From Acidobacteriota bacterium (GTDB lineage Bacteria > Acidobacteriota > Terriglobia > Acidiferrales > UBA7541): a DNA stretch of 64,000 bases. The notes under the pieces are model-generated. The model did no database searches. It had not been told where the DNA came from and saw only the letters and a program-made list of their open reading frames with translations. How positions within the stretch are numbered: position 1 is the first letter of the stretch; each line of letters opens with the position of its first letter. The position numbers were made by a program, and so were the translations under genes. The stretch lies in assembly GCA_013289955.1 (NCBI GenBank), contig JABCYZ010000005.1, forward strand, positions 62,001-126,000. The letters are read 5' to 3'. This document shows positions 20,745-29,110 of the stretch, piece after piece.

Positions 20745-21074
20745 TTACTTGCTATCTGGCGGCGCCATTTCGATGCTTTCGAGCTTAAGGGTGCCGCCGT
20801 CTACCGTGCCTTTTACCGTAACGTGATGCCCGGCATGTTCCGCTACCTTGTCCTGTGCATCCACAACATAAACCTTTTTGTCCAGGTCATTGACGAACAC
20901 ATATTTCGCGCCACCCTTCACGCACTTGATCGTGCATTCGCGCGCGTTATTGTTGGCGCCTTTTACGCCGCAGTTGCTGTCGGAAATATAGCCGGTCCAG
21001 GTGCCGTCGGCCGCCATTGTCAAAGCTGCCAGGAAGAGTGTTGCCGCTGTGACTGCTGCAAATCGTATCTTCAT
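20745..21074 (-). CDS. Small exported protein of unknown function
   Basis: The start is placed at ATG 21074 because GGGAGAAAGCA precedes it and a signal peptide follows immediately (MKIRFAAVTAATLFLAALTMAA). The longer open frame from 21143 lacks support. The mature part (about 85 residues) begins DGTWTGYISDSNCGVKG and has three Cys (SNCG, ECTIKC). It continues GAKYVFVNDLDKKVYVVDAQDK and AGHHVTVKGTVDGGTLKLESI, an OB-like pattern. It resembles small acidobacterial exported proteins I believe are classed as DUF5818; that link is unverified. A good terminator follows. Confidence 0.75.
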   Translation of the reverse strand: MKIRFAAVTAATLFLAALTMAADGTWTGYISDSNCGVKGANNNARECTIKCVKGGAKYVFVNDLDKKVYVVDAQDKVAEHAGHHVTVKGTVDGGTLKLESIEMAPPDSK

Positions 21075-21215
21075 TGCTTTCTCCCTCAAGAAAATTCCGT
21101 TGCTTTTGATGATCGGCCGAGTTGCCATCCACCACGCCCCCATGGCATTACCCGCGCAGATCGATCCCTCCCATCATACGCGGGAATGAGACTGGCGGAG
21201 GTTGTCGCGAGAAAT

Positions 21216-21243
21216 AAAAAAGGAGGGTTCTCTGGAACCCTCC
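21216..21243 (-). terminator. Rho-independent terminator after the 21293-22135 gene
   Basis: GGAGGGTTC (21222-21230) and GAACCCTCC (21235-21243) form a perfect 9-base stem with a TCTG/CAGA tetraloop. On the minus strand it is followed by a six-U run (21221-21216). It ends the coiled-coil membrane protein transcript. Confidence 0.88.
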
Positions 21244-21292
21244 CTCGGCCCTACTCTCGGGAATCTGCAACTGTCTTGAGCCGCGAAGCCTT

Positions 21293-22135
21293 CTATTGTC
21301 CCGAACCCGAAGTGTTAGCTGCCGTCGTGTCGGGCGCTTTCGGGACGCTGAGGTAGCCAGAAGCGGTCGTCTTCGAGACCTTGTTGACGACCAGTTCCAG
21401 CGCTGCCCTGGTTCCGCCGGTGTAGAAGAAAATCGGCTCGTTCACGGAGCGGTTCTTTTTCTCAAAGCTCTTGTCGTCCGCCAGAACGTTGATCGTGTAT
21501 TGGTTCTTCTTGGTGTTGGTGTCCTTCAGTTCGACCTGAATGGTGCCCACCTTCTGGTTTCCGCCCTTGCGGGTAACAGTGAACTCGAAGTAGTCGCGCT
21601 GCCCCATGCGGCGAAGCTGGTCGATTTCGTCATGGTTCCGCGCGATGAGCGTGCCCATCTCGCTGCGGGCCATTTGCAGGTTGTTTTTCTGCGCGTCCAA
21701 GTCGGTCTTCACGCCGCTAACGTCGCCGTTGAGCTTGTCCACGTCACCCGCGTTCGCCTTGCCAGCGAGCTCGGCCTTAACAGACGTCGCCAATCCATCC
21801 ACCTTCTGGTCGACGGCAGCCGTCGCATTCTTGTTCTGTTTACGCGCAGCGATCAGTTCGCCCTGCGTCAGATTCAGCTTGTCCGTGACCACTTTCAGGT
21901 CGCTCTGCAAAGCCTGGTTCACTTCGTCTTCTTTCGCCAGCCGCTGGGCCAGCGCATCGTTTGCCTGCTTCACCGAGGCTTGTGTGGATTGCTCGATGCC
22001 GTTCGCGTGGTTCAAAGCGCTCCAGCCGACTCCAAGACCAAGCAATGAAACTCCGCCCAACACGGCGACCGCCAGTCCCACCCAGCGTGGGGTTCCGGTC
22101 GAGGTGTGGCTAATGGGTTCCTGAAACTCGCTCAT
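21293..22135 (-). CDS. Membrane-anchored coiled-coil protein of unknown function
   Basis: A 280-residue protein. A short polar N-terminus (SEFQEPISHTSTGTPR) precedes one transmembrane helix (about 18-38, WVGLAVAVLGGVSLLGLGVGW). A long periplasmic coiled coil follows (about 45-175, heptads in QASVKQANDALAQRLAKED and later). A beta-rich C-terminal domain (RDYFEFTVTRKGGNQKVGT, NQYTINVLADDKSFEKKNR) leads to a Thr/Ser-rich tail. AAAGGAG lies upstream of ATG 22135, and a strong terminator follows the stop. No catalytic motif is seen; a structural or envelope role is a guess. Confidence 0.8.
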   Translation of the reverse strand: MSEFQEPISHTSTGTPRWVGLAVAVLGGVSLLGLGVGWSALNHANGIEQSTQASVKQANDALAQRLAKEDEVNQALQSDLKVVTDKLNLTQGELIAARKQNKNATAAVDQKVDGLATSVKAELAGKANAGDVDKLNGDVSGVKTDLDAQKNNLQMARSEMGTLIARNHDEIDQLRRMGQRDYFEFTVTRKGGNQKVGTIQVELKDTNTKKNQYTINVLADDKSFEKKNRSVNEPIFFYTGGTRAALELVVNKVSKTTASGYLSVPKAPDTTAANTSGSGQ

Positions 22136-22454
22136 AAACTTCTCCTTTAGGGTTTTTCCCCCTGCGGCTATAACAGGTGCACCCTACTCGCCAAAGGCCC
22201 TTTTCTCGGACCCGGGCAAGCAACTCAAGTGAATGCATGGGGTTGTCGACGGAAGAGGATCCATCCATTTCTGGTCTTATACGTACTAGTACCAGTAAAG
22301 ATTACGTAGTCAGTCTCTCTTCTGTAAATTTTGCTGTTGAAAGAGGAAGCCCCTTTAAGCGAACGCTCGAGAGGCGAAGAGGCAGGCGGGGAGGCGCAAC
22401 GTGGAAAAAGGTCCACGCTAAGTTATTGCAGTCTAGAGTTTTATGGAAGTTGAC
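22136..22454. other. Intergenic region with a GTACTAGTAC palindrome
   Basis: This 319-base gap lies upstream of the coiled-coil protein gene and downstream of the zf-HC2 gene. The centre (about 22270-22350) is clearly more AT-rich than its surroundings. It contains a perfect 10-base palindrome GTACTAGTAC at 22283-22292, possibly an operator. No gene or convincing promoter was found. The 3' end of the neighbouring gene carries a CTCAGGC-g-GCCTGAG inverted repeat. Confidence 0.4.
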
Positions 22455-22655
22455 TCAGGCGGCCTGAGGGGCAGGCTCTTCGTCAGAGCCTTTCACAGGC
22501 GTAAAATACCGGTCCAAAGTGCTCATGGCTGCGTCCAGGACCATGTGACAGTCCGAGCACGAGTCCAAATGGCGCTTGATCTCGTTCGCCACTGGCGGCG
22601 AGAGTCTTCCCTCTAAGTACCAACAAATCAAATGGATAGTATCCCGACAGCTCAT
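22455..22655 (-). CDS. zf-HC2 (anti-sigma-factor-like) zinc-finger protein
   Basis: A 66-residue protein taken from ATG 22655; the frame is open to 22718 but the upstream residues look non-coding. It has the zf-HC2 pattern: an early Cys (MSCRDTIHLICWYLEGRL), then KRHLDSCSDC with the HxxxCxxC zinc ligands. These modules occur at the N-termini of membrane anti-sigma factors, but no transmembrane segment or sigma gene is present here, so it may act as a free zinc-binding domain. The acidic tail (GSDEEPAPQAA) is unremarkable. Ribosome site weak. Confidence 0.7.
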   Translation of the reverse strand: MSCRDTIHLICWYLEGRLSPPVANEIKRHLDSCSDCHMVLDAAMSTLDRYFTPVKGSDEEPAPQAA

Positions 22656-22871
22656 GACTGCGGTCCCCCCGTGACCCCGCGCCGATGTCCGATGTACGCT
22701 AGTAGTAGTGCATTTCACTCACCAAAACCCTCCGGAAACGCGAGAATTCTAATTGCTTGAATATCAACGGCTTGAAAGGCTGGCCGACGACAGCCCCAGA
22801 AAGGATCTCGTCCCTTTGGGGAAAGATTACTCAGCCAGTACAGCATTTAAGCGAGGCGATTGGTCACTCGC

Positions 22872-23723
22872 TCAGCGAGTAGGCACCACGGTCATCTCCC
22901 GCAGAGCTGCGATACGCTTTTCAAGCGGGGGGTGGGTGCTAAAGAGAGAGGAAAGACTGCCCCCGCCAAACATAGGCTTTACAATGCACAAGGACGACGT
23001 CGACGGCGAAATCGATGTGGTAGGAATGCGTTGATTGTAAGCCCCCAGCTTTCCCAGGGCGCTTATCAGACCGAACTGGTTGCCGACCATCCGGGCCCCG
23101 GTCGCGTCCGCAGCATACTCGCGCTCGCGCGAAAGGCCCAGCTGCAAAAGCATCGCTCCCAACGGCCCCAGGATCATGAGCAGAAGGGCGCCCATTCCGC
23201 CGCCCCGATTGCGTCTGTCGTCGTCACCCCCGCCGAGCCAGGGACCCCAGTGGGCTATCCAGGTGATGGCTCCTGCCAGCGTGGCCGCAACGGAGCTGAT
23301 CAAAATATCGTAGTTGCGGACATGCGAGAGCTCGTGGGCGATGACCCCTTCCAGTTCCTCATCGTTCATCAGTTCGAGCAACCCCTGGGTCACCGCCACC
23401 GAGGCATGCCGGGGATTTCTTCCCGTGGCAAAGGCGTTCGGGGCCTCTTCCGGCACAACGTAGAGCTTTGGCACAGGAATATTCGCTTTAGCGGCCAAGC
23501 GCTCCATCACGGCATACAGGCGCGGCAATTGCTCCCTCGTGACTGGTTTGGCCCCGCTCGACATCAGCGCGATCTTATCGGAGAAGAAATAGGCAAACGC
23601 ATTGGTACAAATCGCAATTCCGAGTCCAATGGTCATGCCATTTCGACCGCCGAAAAACGAACCCACCATCATCAAGAAGAGCGTCAGCACGACGAGCAGG
23701 AAGGTGGTTCTAAGAACTCTCAT
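22872..23723 (-). CDS. htpX: HtpX-type membrane zinc metalloprotease
   Basis: An M48B integral-membrane protease of 283 residues that degrades misfolded membrane proteins. It shows two N-terminal membrane helices (about 7-23 and 30-48), the family segment KLYVVPEEAPNAFATGRNP, and the active site HELSH with His130, Glu131 and His134. Further membrane segments (about 143-160 and 175-195) and the third zinc ligand in SREREYAADATGA follow. The C-terminal FSTHPPLEKRIAALREM is typical. It sits close to clpB and hsp20, consistent with a stress-response neighbourhood. Confidence 0.95.
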   Translation of the reverse strand: MRVLRTTFLLVVLTLFLMMVGSFFGGRNGMTIGLGIAICTNAFAYFFSDKIALMSSGAKPVTREQLPRLYAVMERLAAKANIPVPKLYVVPEEAPNAFATGRNPRHASVAVTQGLLELMNDEELEGVIAHELSHVRNYDILISSVAATLAGAITWIAHWGPWLGGGDDDRRNRGGGMGALLLMILGPLGAMLLQLGLSREREYAADATGARMVGNQFGLISALGKLGAYNQRIPTTSISPSTSSLCIVKPMFGGGSLSSLFSTHPPLEKRIAALREMTVVPTR

Positions 23724-23803
23724 GGTGTTCCCCCATTACCAGCTACCTACGCATGCCTTGAGACAGGCCAAGGCGAATTGTCCGGGCGTCAGGAGTCCTC
23801 GAC

Positions 23804-23837
23804 AGGAAGACTCTTTCAAGAGGAAGACTCTTTCAAG
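23804..23837. repeat. Perfect 17-base tandem duplication
   Basis: The unit AGGAAGACTCTTTCAAG occurs at 23804-23820 and again immediately at 23821-23837 without a mismatch. It lies in the short gap between the clpB stop and the htpX start. Each unit contains CTCTT-TC-AAG(AG), so the junction can form a small hairpin. No terminator-like U-run was found. Confidence 0.9.
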
Positions 23838-23857
23838 GCTTCCTCTCTTTTGCTCCC

Positions 23858-26482
23858 TTAGATTCCTGCCGCGGCCGCCGGTTGTTTCGCCCTGGAGCGC
23901 TCGAAGCGCATCGCGTCTTTTTGCCCGTCGCGATCCACGCGAATGTGGTCTCCCGGCAGCACTTTGCCTTCGAGAATTTGCATCGCCAGGGGATCCTGAA
24001 TCAGTCGCTGAATCGTCCTGCGCAGCGGCCGCGCTCCGTATGCCGGGTCGTAACCCTCTCGCAGCAGCAACTCTTCGGCCGCCGGTGTTAACTCGAGCGT
24101 GATTTGCCGTTCCCGAAGGAGCTTTTCGACGTTCTTCAGCAGCAGCCCGACGATGCGGGCCAGCTGTTCCTTGCCCAGGGGATTGAAAATTACAATCTCG
24201 TCGATGCGGTTGATGAACTCCGGACGAAACGCCGCGCGCAACGCTTCCATCGCTTCTTTTCGCGCGCGTTCCGGGTCTTTCATCGAGAGCTCGAAGATCG
24301 CCGTCGATCCCACGTTGCTCGTCATGACCATCACCGTGTTGCGGAAGTCCACCGTGCGCCCCTTGCCATCCGTCAACCGGCCGTCCTCGAGAATCTGCAA
24401 CAGGATGTTGAACACATCCGGGTTCGCTTTTTCAATTTCGTCGAACAGAATCACCGAGTACGGGTGCCTGCGCACCTGCTCGGTGAGCTGCCCGCCTTCT
24501 TCATAGCCGACATAACCCGGAGGAGCACCTATCAGCCGCGACACGCTGTGCTTTTCCATGTACTCGCTCATATCGATGCGGATCATCAGCTTTTCGTCGT
24601 CGAAAAGAAACTCCGCCAGCGCCCGCGCCAATTCGGTTTTTCCAACGCCGGTCGGGCCGAGAAAAATGAAGGACCCGATCGGCCGCTTGGCATCCGACAA
24701 TCCGGCGCGGCTTCGTCGCACGGCGTTCGCGACCCGCCCCAGTGCATCGTCCTGCCCAACCACGCGCTGCCGCAGCCGCTCTTCCATGTGCACGAGCTTC
24801 TGGGCCTCGCCTTCCAGCAAGCGTCCGGCCGGGATGCCCGTCCATTTGCTGACCAGCTTGGCGATGTCTTCTTCGTCCACCTCTTCCTTCAGCATGGGCG
24901 AATCTTTCTGCACGGAGGCAAACCGCTCCTCCGCTTTCTTCAGTTCCTGCTCTGCTGCGGCAATCTTGCCGTAGCGTATTTCCGCGACTTTCGCCAGCTC
25001 GCCCGAACGCTCGAATTTCTGCTCTTCGGCCCTGAGCTGTTCGATTTGCTCTTTCAGCTTGCGGATTTTGCCGATGGCTTCTTTCTCGGCTTGCCAGCGC
25101 GCCTTCCGGCCGCTGGAGTCCTCCTTCAACTTAGCCAGTTCTTTTTCGATCTGGTTGCGCCGTTCCTTGGAATGCGCATCCTTCTCTTTCAGCAGCGACT
25201 GCCGCTCGATCTCCAGTTGCAGGATGCGCCGTTCGATCTCGTCAATCTCGACGGGCAGAGAATCAATCTGCATGCGCAGGCTGGCGGCGGCTTCATCGAT
25301 GAGGTCGATGGCCTTGTCCGGCAGGAAACGGTCGGAAATGTAGCGGTCGGAGAGCGTTGCCGCTCCGAGAATCGCCGCGTCCTTGATGCGCACGCCGTGA
25401 TGAACTTCGTAGCGCTCCTTCAGCCCGCGAAGGATCGCAATGGTGTCTTCGACGCTCGGCTCGGTCACAAGCACCGGCTGAAACCGCCGCTCGAGCGCCG
25501 GATCTTTCTCGATGTACTTTTTGTATTCGTTCAGCGTGGTTGCGCCAATGGCACGCAGCTCGCCGCGCGCCAGCGCCGGCTTCAGTATGTTCGAAGCGTC
25601 CATCGAGCCTTCCGCAGCCCCCGCACCGACCAGCGTGTGCAGTTCATCAATAAAAAGAATGATCTGCCCTTCCGCTTCCGTAATTTCCTTCAGCACGGCC
25701 TTCAGGCGTTCTTCAAATTCTCCGCGGAATTTCGCGCCAGCCACAAGCGCCGCCAGATCCAGAGCCACAAGGCGCTTGGTCTTCAGCACGTCCGGAACGT
25801 CTCCGGAAACGATGCGCTGCGCCAGCCCTTCGACGATGGCGGTCTTTCCGACACCCGGTTCGCCGATCAACACCGGATTGTTCTTTGTCCGTCGCGCAAG
25901 AATCTGCATCACGCGGCGAATTTCTTCATCGCGCCCGATGACCGGATCGAGCTTTCCTCTCCGCGCCAGGTCCGTCAGATCGCGCGCGTATTTCTCGAGC
26001 GAAGCGTAGGTGGCCTCCGGGTTCTGCGAAGTCACGCGCTGATTTCCGCGAACTCCGGTCAGAGCCTTGAGAATCGCTTCATGAGTGGCGCCTTGCCGCC
26101 CGAGAAGCTGTCCGGCGGGATCGCGCTCTTCCCCGGCGAGCGCCAGAAAAAGATGCTCCGTGGAAACGTATTCGTCTTTGAACCTTTCCGCCTCGTCAAA
26201 GGCCCGTTCAAGCACATGGTTCAGCGCCTTTCCCATGTGTTGCTGGGCAAAACCCTGCACTTTCGGCAGGTGCCCGATCTCTCGCTCGATTTCGCCCGCG
26301 AGGGCCTCGGTGCGAATTCCGAGTCGCGCGAGCAGCGGCGGCACCACGCCGTCCGCCTGCGCGACCAGGGCCTCCAGCAAATGCACAGGTTCAACCTGCT
26401 GGTTTTCGTGGCGCGCCGCCACCTCGTTTGCCTGCTCGAGCGCTTGTTGCGCTTTTACGGTCATCTTGTCAAATCGCAGCAT
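23858..26482 (-). CDS. clpB: ClpB disaggregase (Hsp100 AAA+ chaperone)
   Basis: An 874-residue class I Clp ATPase that, with DnaK and small heat-shock proteins, rescues aggregated proteins. The N-terminal repeat domain starts [25 protein letters not shown]1 has Walker A GEPGVGKT at about 207-214. The long coiled-coil M-domain is at about 410-530, and NBD2 has Walker A GPTGVGKT at about 609-616 followed by the sensor region and [21 protein letters not shown]. No ClpP-binding IGL loop was looked for in detail. AGAGG precedes ATG 26482. No promoter is evident in the 83-base gap to hsp20, so expression probably depends on readthrough. Confidence 0.97.
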   Translation of the reverse strand: MLRFDKMTVKAQQALEQANEVAARHENQQVEPVHLLEALVAQADGVVPPLLARLGIRTEALAGEIEREIGHLPKVQGFAQQHMGKALNHVLERAFDEAERFKDEYVSTEHLFLALAGEERDPAGQLLGRQGATHEAILKALTGVRGNQRVTSQNPEATYASLEKYARDLTDLARRGKLDPVIGRDEEIRRVMQILARRTKNNPVLIGEPGVGKTAIVEGLAQRIVSGDVPDVLKTKRLVALDLAALVAGAKFRGEFEERLKAVLKEITEAEGQIILFIDELHTLVGAGAAEGSMDASNILKPALARGELRAIGATTLNEYKKYIEKDPALERRFQPVLVTEPSVEDTIAILRGLKERYEVHHGVRIKDAAILGAATLSDRYISDRFLPDKAIDLIDEAAASLRMQIDSLPVEIDEIERRILQLEIERQSLLKEKDAHSKERRNQIEKELAKLKEDSSGRKARWQAEKEAIGKIRKLKEQIEQLRAEEQKFERSGELAKVAEIRYGKIAAAEQELKKAEERFASVQKDSPMLKEEVDEEDIAKLVSKWTGIPAGRLLEGEAQKLVHMEERLRQRVVGQDDALGRVANAVRRSRAGLSDAKRPIGSFIFLGPTGVGKTELARALAEFLFDDEKLMIRIDMSEYMEKHSVSRLIGAPPGYVGYEEGGQLTEQVRRHPYSVILFDEIEKANPDVFNILLQILEDGRLTDGKGRTVDFRNTVMVMTSNVGSTAIFELSMKDPERARKEAMEALRAAFRPEFINRIDEIVIFNPLGKEQLARIVGLLLKNVEKLLRERQITLELTPAAEELLLREGYDPAYGARPLRRTIQRLIQDPLAMQILEGKVLPGDHIRVDRDGQKDAMRFERSRAKQPAAAAGI

Positions 26483-26511
26483 CTTTAACCTCTTTTACCC
26501 CGCTTCCCGAC

Positions 26512-26542
26512 AAAAAGGGGCCGGCAAGAGTGCCAGCCCCTT
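26512..26542 (-). terminator. Intercistronic terminator/attenuator between hsp20 and clpB
   Basis: On the minus strand a stem pairs 26540-26531 with 26526-26517 (ten pairs including one G-U) around a CUCU loop, followed by a five-U tract at 26516-26512. It lies between the hsp20 stop and the clpB start, so it should let only part of the hsp20 transcript reach clpB. Confidence 0.8.
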
Positions 26543-26565
26543 CTTAACACAACTTTGTTGCTGGC

Positions 26566-27057
26566 TTACCTGGCTCCCGCGGCTGCCGCAACGGCCGGCG
26601 TTCCCGCGCTCACTCCCACGTTCACCTTGATCTGCTTCGGCTTCGCTTCCTCGCGCTTCGGAACGGTCAGCGTCAGCACGCCGTTCTGGTAATCGGCCTT
26701 GATCGCTTCCGCATTCACGGTGTTGGCCAGCGAGAAGCTCCGGCTGAAGGAACCATAGGCGCGCTCTACACGCAGATAATTCTCTTCGTTCACGCGCTTC
26801 TCGAACTTGCGCTCACCACGAATCGTCAGAATGTTGTTTTCCACCCGGATGTCCAGATCTTTCGGATCGATCTCCGGAAGATCGGCCTTTACCACCAACT
26901 CATGCTCGGTCTCGTAGATATCGACTGCCGGCGTCCAGCTTGTAAGATTCGATTCCTCTGCCGAACGTTCCAGCACACGGCCAAACAAACGATTCACCTG
27001 GTCCTCTAGGGTAGCAGCCCCGCGGAAAGGTTCCCAACGGTTCAAAGTAGTTCTCAC
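26566..27057 (-). CDS. Small heat-shock protein (Hsp20/alpha-crystallin)
   Basis: A 163-residue ATP-independent holdase. The N-terminal arm (MRTTLNRWEPFRG, EDQVNRLFGRVLE) precedes an alpha-crystallin domain at about 45-140. This has WTPAVDIYETEHELVVKADLPEIDPKDLDIRVENN (read in segments), the Arg-rich YLRVERAYGSFSRSFSLA, and the C-terminal anchor region NGVLTLTVPKREEAKPKQI. The start is GTG 27057 with AAGGAG eight bases upstream. A consensus promoter and a leader hairpin precede it. It is followed by a terminator and then clpB, its functional partner. Confidence 0.95.
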   Translation of the reverse strand: MRTTLNRWEPFRGAATLEDQVNRLFGRVLERSAEESNLTSWTPAVDIYETEHELVVKADLPEIDPKDLDIRVENNILTIRGERKFEKRVNEENYLRVERAYGSFSRSFSLANTVNAEAIKADYQNGVLTLTVPKREEAKPKQIKVNVGVSAGTPAVAAAAGAR

Positions 27058-27069
27058 GTTTCGATCTCC

Positions 27070-27086
27070 TTGTTGATTTACAACAA
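27070..27086 (-). promoter_or_regulatory. Leader hairpin abutting the hsp20 Shine-Dalgarno
   Basis: TTGTTG-ATTTA-CAACAA (27070-27086) is a perfect 6-base-pair inverted repeat whose edge overlaps the AAGGAG ribosome site by two bases. Because the predicted leader is only about 26 bases, this weak AU-rich stem dominates it and might act as a simple RNA thermometer. Confidence 0.4.
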
Positions 27087-27090
27087 TCGG

Positions 27091-27119
27091 ATAATATTAT
27101 ATGAGTCTAATCCTGTCAA
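27091..27119 (-). promoter_or_regulatory. Promoter of hsp20-clpB
   Basis: On the minus strand TTGACA (27119-27114) and TATTAT (27096-27091) are separated by exactly 17 bases. This is a near-consensus housekeeping promoter. No CIRCE or HAIR repressor site was found nearby. Confidence 0.8.
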
Positions 27120-27168
27120 ATATTTTCCATATCTGAAGACATTTATGTAAGCTGCTTATTTTCATCAA

Positions 27169-27190
27169 TATAATAGAGATCCTGGATCTC
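27169..27190 (+). promoter_or_regulatory. Candidate -10 box and perfect palindrome upstream of queA
   Basis: TATAAT occurs at 27169-27174 without a convincing -35 box. It is directly followed by GAGATCC-T-GGATCTC (27176-27190), a perfect 7-base inverted repeat in the position of an operator or leader hairpin. A second, imperfect inverted repeat (GAGAACCCG...CGGGATCTC) lies a few bases further on. Confidence 0.4.
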
Positions 27191-27291
27191 GTTGTGGCCG
27201 AGAGAACCCGCACTTTCGGGATCTCTTACCCGCGCTGCCCGCTCTTTTTCCGCTGCCCCGGTCGCCTGAGATGCTGCTAGACTCCCCCTTG

Positions 27292-28389
27292 ATGCGTCTC
27301 GATGACCTTGATTACCACCTGCCTTCTGAGCAGATCGCCCAAAAACCTCTCGACCGCCGCGACGGTTCTCGGCTGCTCGAGCTCTCTCGTTCAGAAGGCG
27401 GTCTCAAGGACTGCCTTTTTCAGGATCTTCCGGAACTGCTCGGAGGCGGCGAACTCCTGGTATTGAACAATACTCGGGTGATTCCGGCGCGGCTCTTTGG
27501 CCGCCGCGCCGGCGCCCATTCAGAAGCCGTTTCCGGCGCCCCACGCCGAGAACACCTAACCGGCAAGGTGGAGGTTTTTCTTACCCGCCAAATTGATCCC
27601 CAGGCGTGGGAAGCCCTGGTCCGCCCCGGCCGTAAGATCCGGACCGGAGAACGCGTTTTGTTTGGAGAAGGAGAGCTGGAAGCCGAGGTGATTGACCGCG
27701 GGGAACTGGGGTTGCGCACCCTGCGCTTTGTTTCACGTGACACGCGGGGAGTACCGGAGCATCTCGAGCGTCTTGGGCACGTTCCTCTGCCGCCCTACAT
27801 TCACCGCGGCGATCGAGACACGGACCGCGAGCGCTATCAAACGGTTTTCGCCAAACGGCCCGGGGCCATTGCGGCTCCGACCGCCGGCCTGCACTTCACA
27901 GAGGAAATTCTCGAGAAAATTCGCGCGCGCGGCGTGGAAATCTGCGAGCTGACCCTCGACGTCGGGCTCGGCACTTTTCAGCCGGTGCACACCGAAACTG
28001 TCGAAAGCCACAGGATGCATTCCGAGTCCTACGAAATTCCCGAAGAAACCAAGCAGTCGATCGAGCGAGCGAGAGCCGCACGGCGCCCCATTCTCGCCGT
28101 CGGAACCACCGTGGTTCGCGCCCTGGAAGCGGCAGCCCTTCGCGCAAGAGAATCCAACACGAGGGAACTGGTGCTCGCCGGAAAAGCGGAGGCCCGCCTG
28201 TTCATCTATCCGGGATTTCCGTTCCGCGTCGTGGACGCCCTGCTCACGAATTTCCACCTGCCGCGTTCGACTCTGCTCGCACTGGTATGCGCATTCGCAG
28301 GGCGCGAACGAGTCCTCGCCGCTTACCGCCACGCCGTTCAGGCGGGCTACCGCTTCTACAGCTACGGAGACTGTATGTTGATCCGCTGA
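27292..28389 (+). CDS. queA: tRNA preQ1(34) S-adenosylmethionine ribosyltransferase-isomerase
   Basis: A 365-residue enzyme that transfers and isomerises the ribosyl group of SAM onto preQ1 in tRNA, giving epoxyqueuosine. The start is ATG 27292 (MRLDDLDYHLPSEQIAQKPL), which matches the family N-terminus; the upstream ATG 27271 only adds seven residues. Signatures are LLVLNNTRVIPARLFG, GHVPLPPYI, the YQTVFAKRPGAIAAPTAGLHFTEE segment, DVGLGTFQPVHTETVESHRMHSE (read in segments) and TNFHLPRSTLLALVCAFAG. No tgt or other queuosine gene is adjacent. Confidence 0.96.
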   Translation: MRLDDLDYHLPSEQIAQKPLDRRDGSRLLELSRSEGGLKDCLFQDLPELLGGGELLVLNNTRVIPARLFGRRAGAHSEAVSGAPRREHLTGKVEVFLTRQIDPQAWEALVRPGRKIRTGERVLFGEGELEAEVIDRGELGLRTLRFVSRDTRGVPEHLERLGHVPLPPYIHRGDRDTDRERYQTVFAKRPGAIAAPTAGLHFTEEILEKIRARGVEICELTLDVGLGTFQPVHTETVESHRMHSESYEIPEETKQSIERARAARRPILAVGTTVVRALEAAALRARESNTRELVLAGKAEARLFIYPGFPFRVVDALLTNFHLPRSTLLALVCAFAGRERVLAAYRHAVQAGYRFYSYGDCMLIR

Positions 28390-28594
28390 AGTTCGTTAAA
28401 GGAGGTTTCCGAGAGAAGAAAAAGCTCTTAAAGGCCGCCTGCAAAACCGCAGCAAGCGGTGGATGGTCTCGGCTAGAGCCGAGGCCGGTTCCTGCCATTT
28501 CAAAACTTGTCCCGAGAAAATCACGAGAAGGGAAGCCGCGGTTGCGGGCAGCCTCCCTCTCGTCCAGTGGATAGGAGTCACAGAAACTCCTCGC

Positions 28595-28927
28595 TTACTC
28601 GTTGAATACGAACACGCGCGTCTGGCCTGAAAAGCGGACTTCCTTCACCTGCCCGTTTTCGCCGATGAGCACGGAATCGCTCGAGGATTTCGTAGCGCGG
28701 TCTTCCCACCGTCCTTCGCTTTCGGCAACGACCTGCCGCCCCTTCTCTACGGTCGCTTTGTTTCCGTCGATTTGCAGGCGATACTCACCTGCCCGCACAT
28801 CCACCTTGCCGATCTTTGCCGACTGGGCGATGTTAATGGTCTTGCTGAATGGTTTTGCAAGGAGCGGCACTGTCGATGCCAAAGCGGCTGCCAGCGCCAG
28901 ACTACGGAGGATCGAATTGAATTTCAT
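28595..28927 (-). CDS. Small exported protein of unknown function
   Basis: The start is set at ATG 28927, preceded at a distance by GGAAAGGAAG; the frame is open further up but lacks a signal. The 110-residue product has a signal peptide (ILRSLALAAALASTVPLLA). The mature domain reads KTINIAQSAKIGKVDVRAGEYRLQIDGNKATVEKGRQVV (read in segments) and ends VKEVRFSGQTRVFVFNE. This beta-rich pattern is repeatedly seen in exported acidobacterial proteins of unknown role. No catalytic residues are evident. Confidence 0.72.
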   Translation of the reverse strand: MKFNSILRSLALAAALASTVPLLAKPFSKTINIAQSAKIGKVDVRAGEYRLQIDGNKATVEKGRQVVAESEGRWEDRATKSSSDSVLIGENGQVKEVRFSGQTRVFVFNE

Positions 28928-29004
28928 GCGTGTCAACTTCCTTTCCGTCAGGATCGAGTCAGCCGCATCGCTGCCGCCGCAAGCCGAACAGAGTGTTGAC
29001 ACGC
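28928..29004. repeat. Perfect 10-base inverted repeat flanking 57 bases
   Basis: GCGTGTCAAC at 28928-28937, touching the start codon of the minus-strand exported-protein gene, is the exact reverse complement of GTTGACACGC at 28995-29004, which contains the -35 box of the candidate small RNA. The pair could be operator half-sites acting on both divergent transcripts, or chance. Confidence 0.5.
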
Positions 29005-29024
29005 GTGCCGAGGGCGAGTAGTCT
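28996..29024 (+). promoter_or_regulatory. Promoter of the candidate small RNA
   Basis: TTGACA at 28996-29001, a 17-base spacer, and TAGTCT at 29019-29024. The -35 box is perfect and the -10 keeps the key T, A and final T. The same TAGTCT -10 is used in front of the PadR/ADOP operon. Confidence 0.6.
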
Positions 29025-29030
29025 CACCCG

Positions 29031-29110
29031 CAAGACACCTCGTTCTTCCTGGACTAACGGCCGGAAAGACTGCGTGTCATCGCCCCGCGGCTGCCACCGC
29101 GGGGTTTTTT
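29031..29110 (+). ncRNA. Candidate small non-coding RNA
   Basis: From the expected start about seven bases after the -10 box, some 80 bases run to a textbook terminator: CCCCGCGG (29083-29090), loop CTGCCA, CCGCGGGG (29097-29104), then six T (29105-29110). No plus-strand gene ends here; queA stops about 690 bases upstream with a minus-strand gene in between. No open frame with a ribosome site fits inside. The promoter plus terminator with nothing coding between points to an independent small RNA. It matches no family I recognise. Confidence 0.55.

Noticed and set aside
23804..23837. Tandem 17-base repeat considered as a CRISPR remnant
   Set aside because: The copies are directly adjacent with no spacer and there are only two; no cas gene is present.
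24104..26488. 794-codon open frame antisense to clpB
   Set aside because: It is a GC-codon shadow of clpB: no ribosome site, no recognisable domain, and composition is that of a reversed coding strand.
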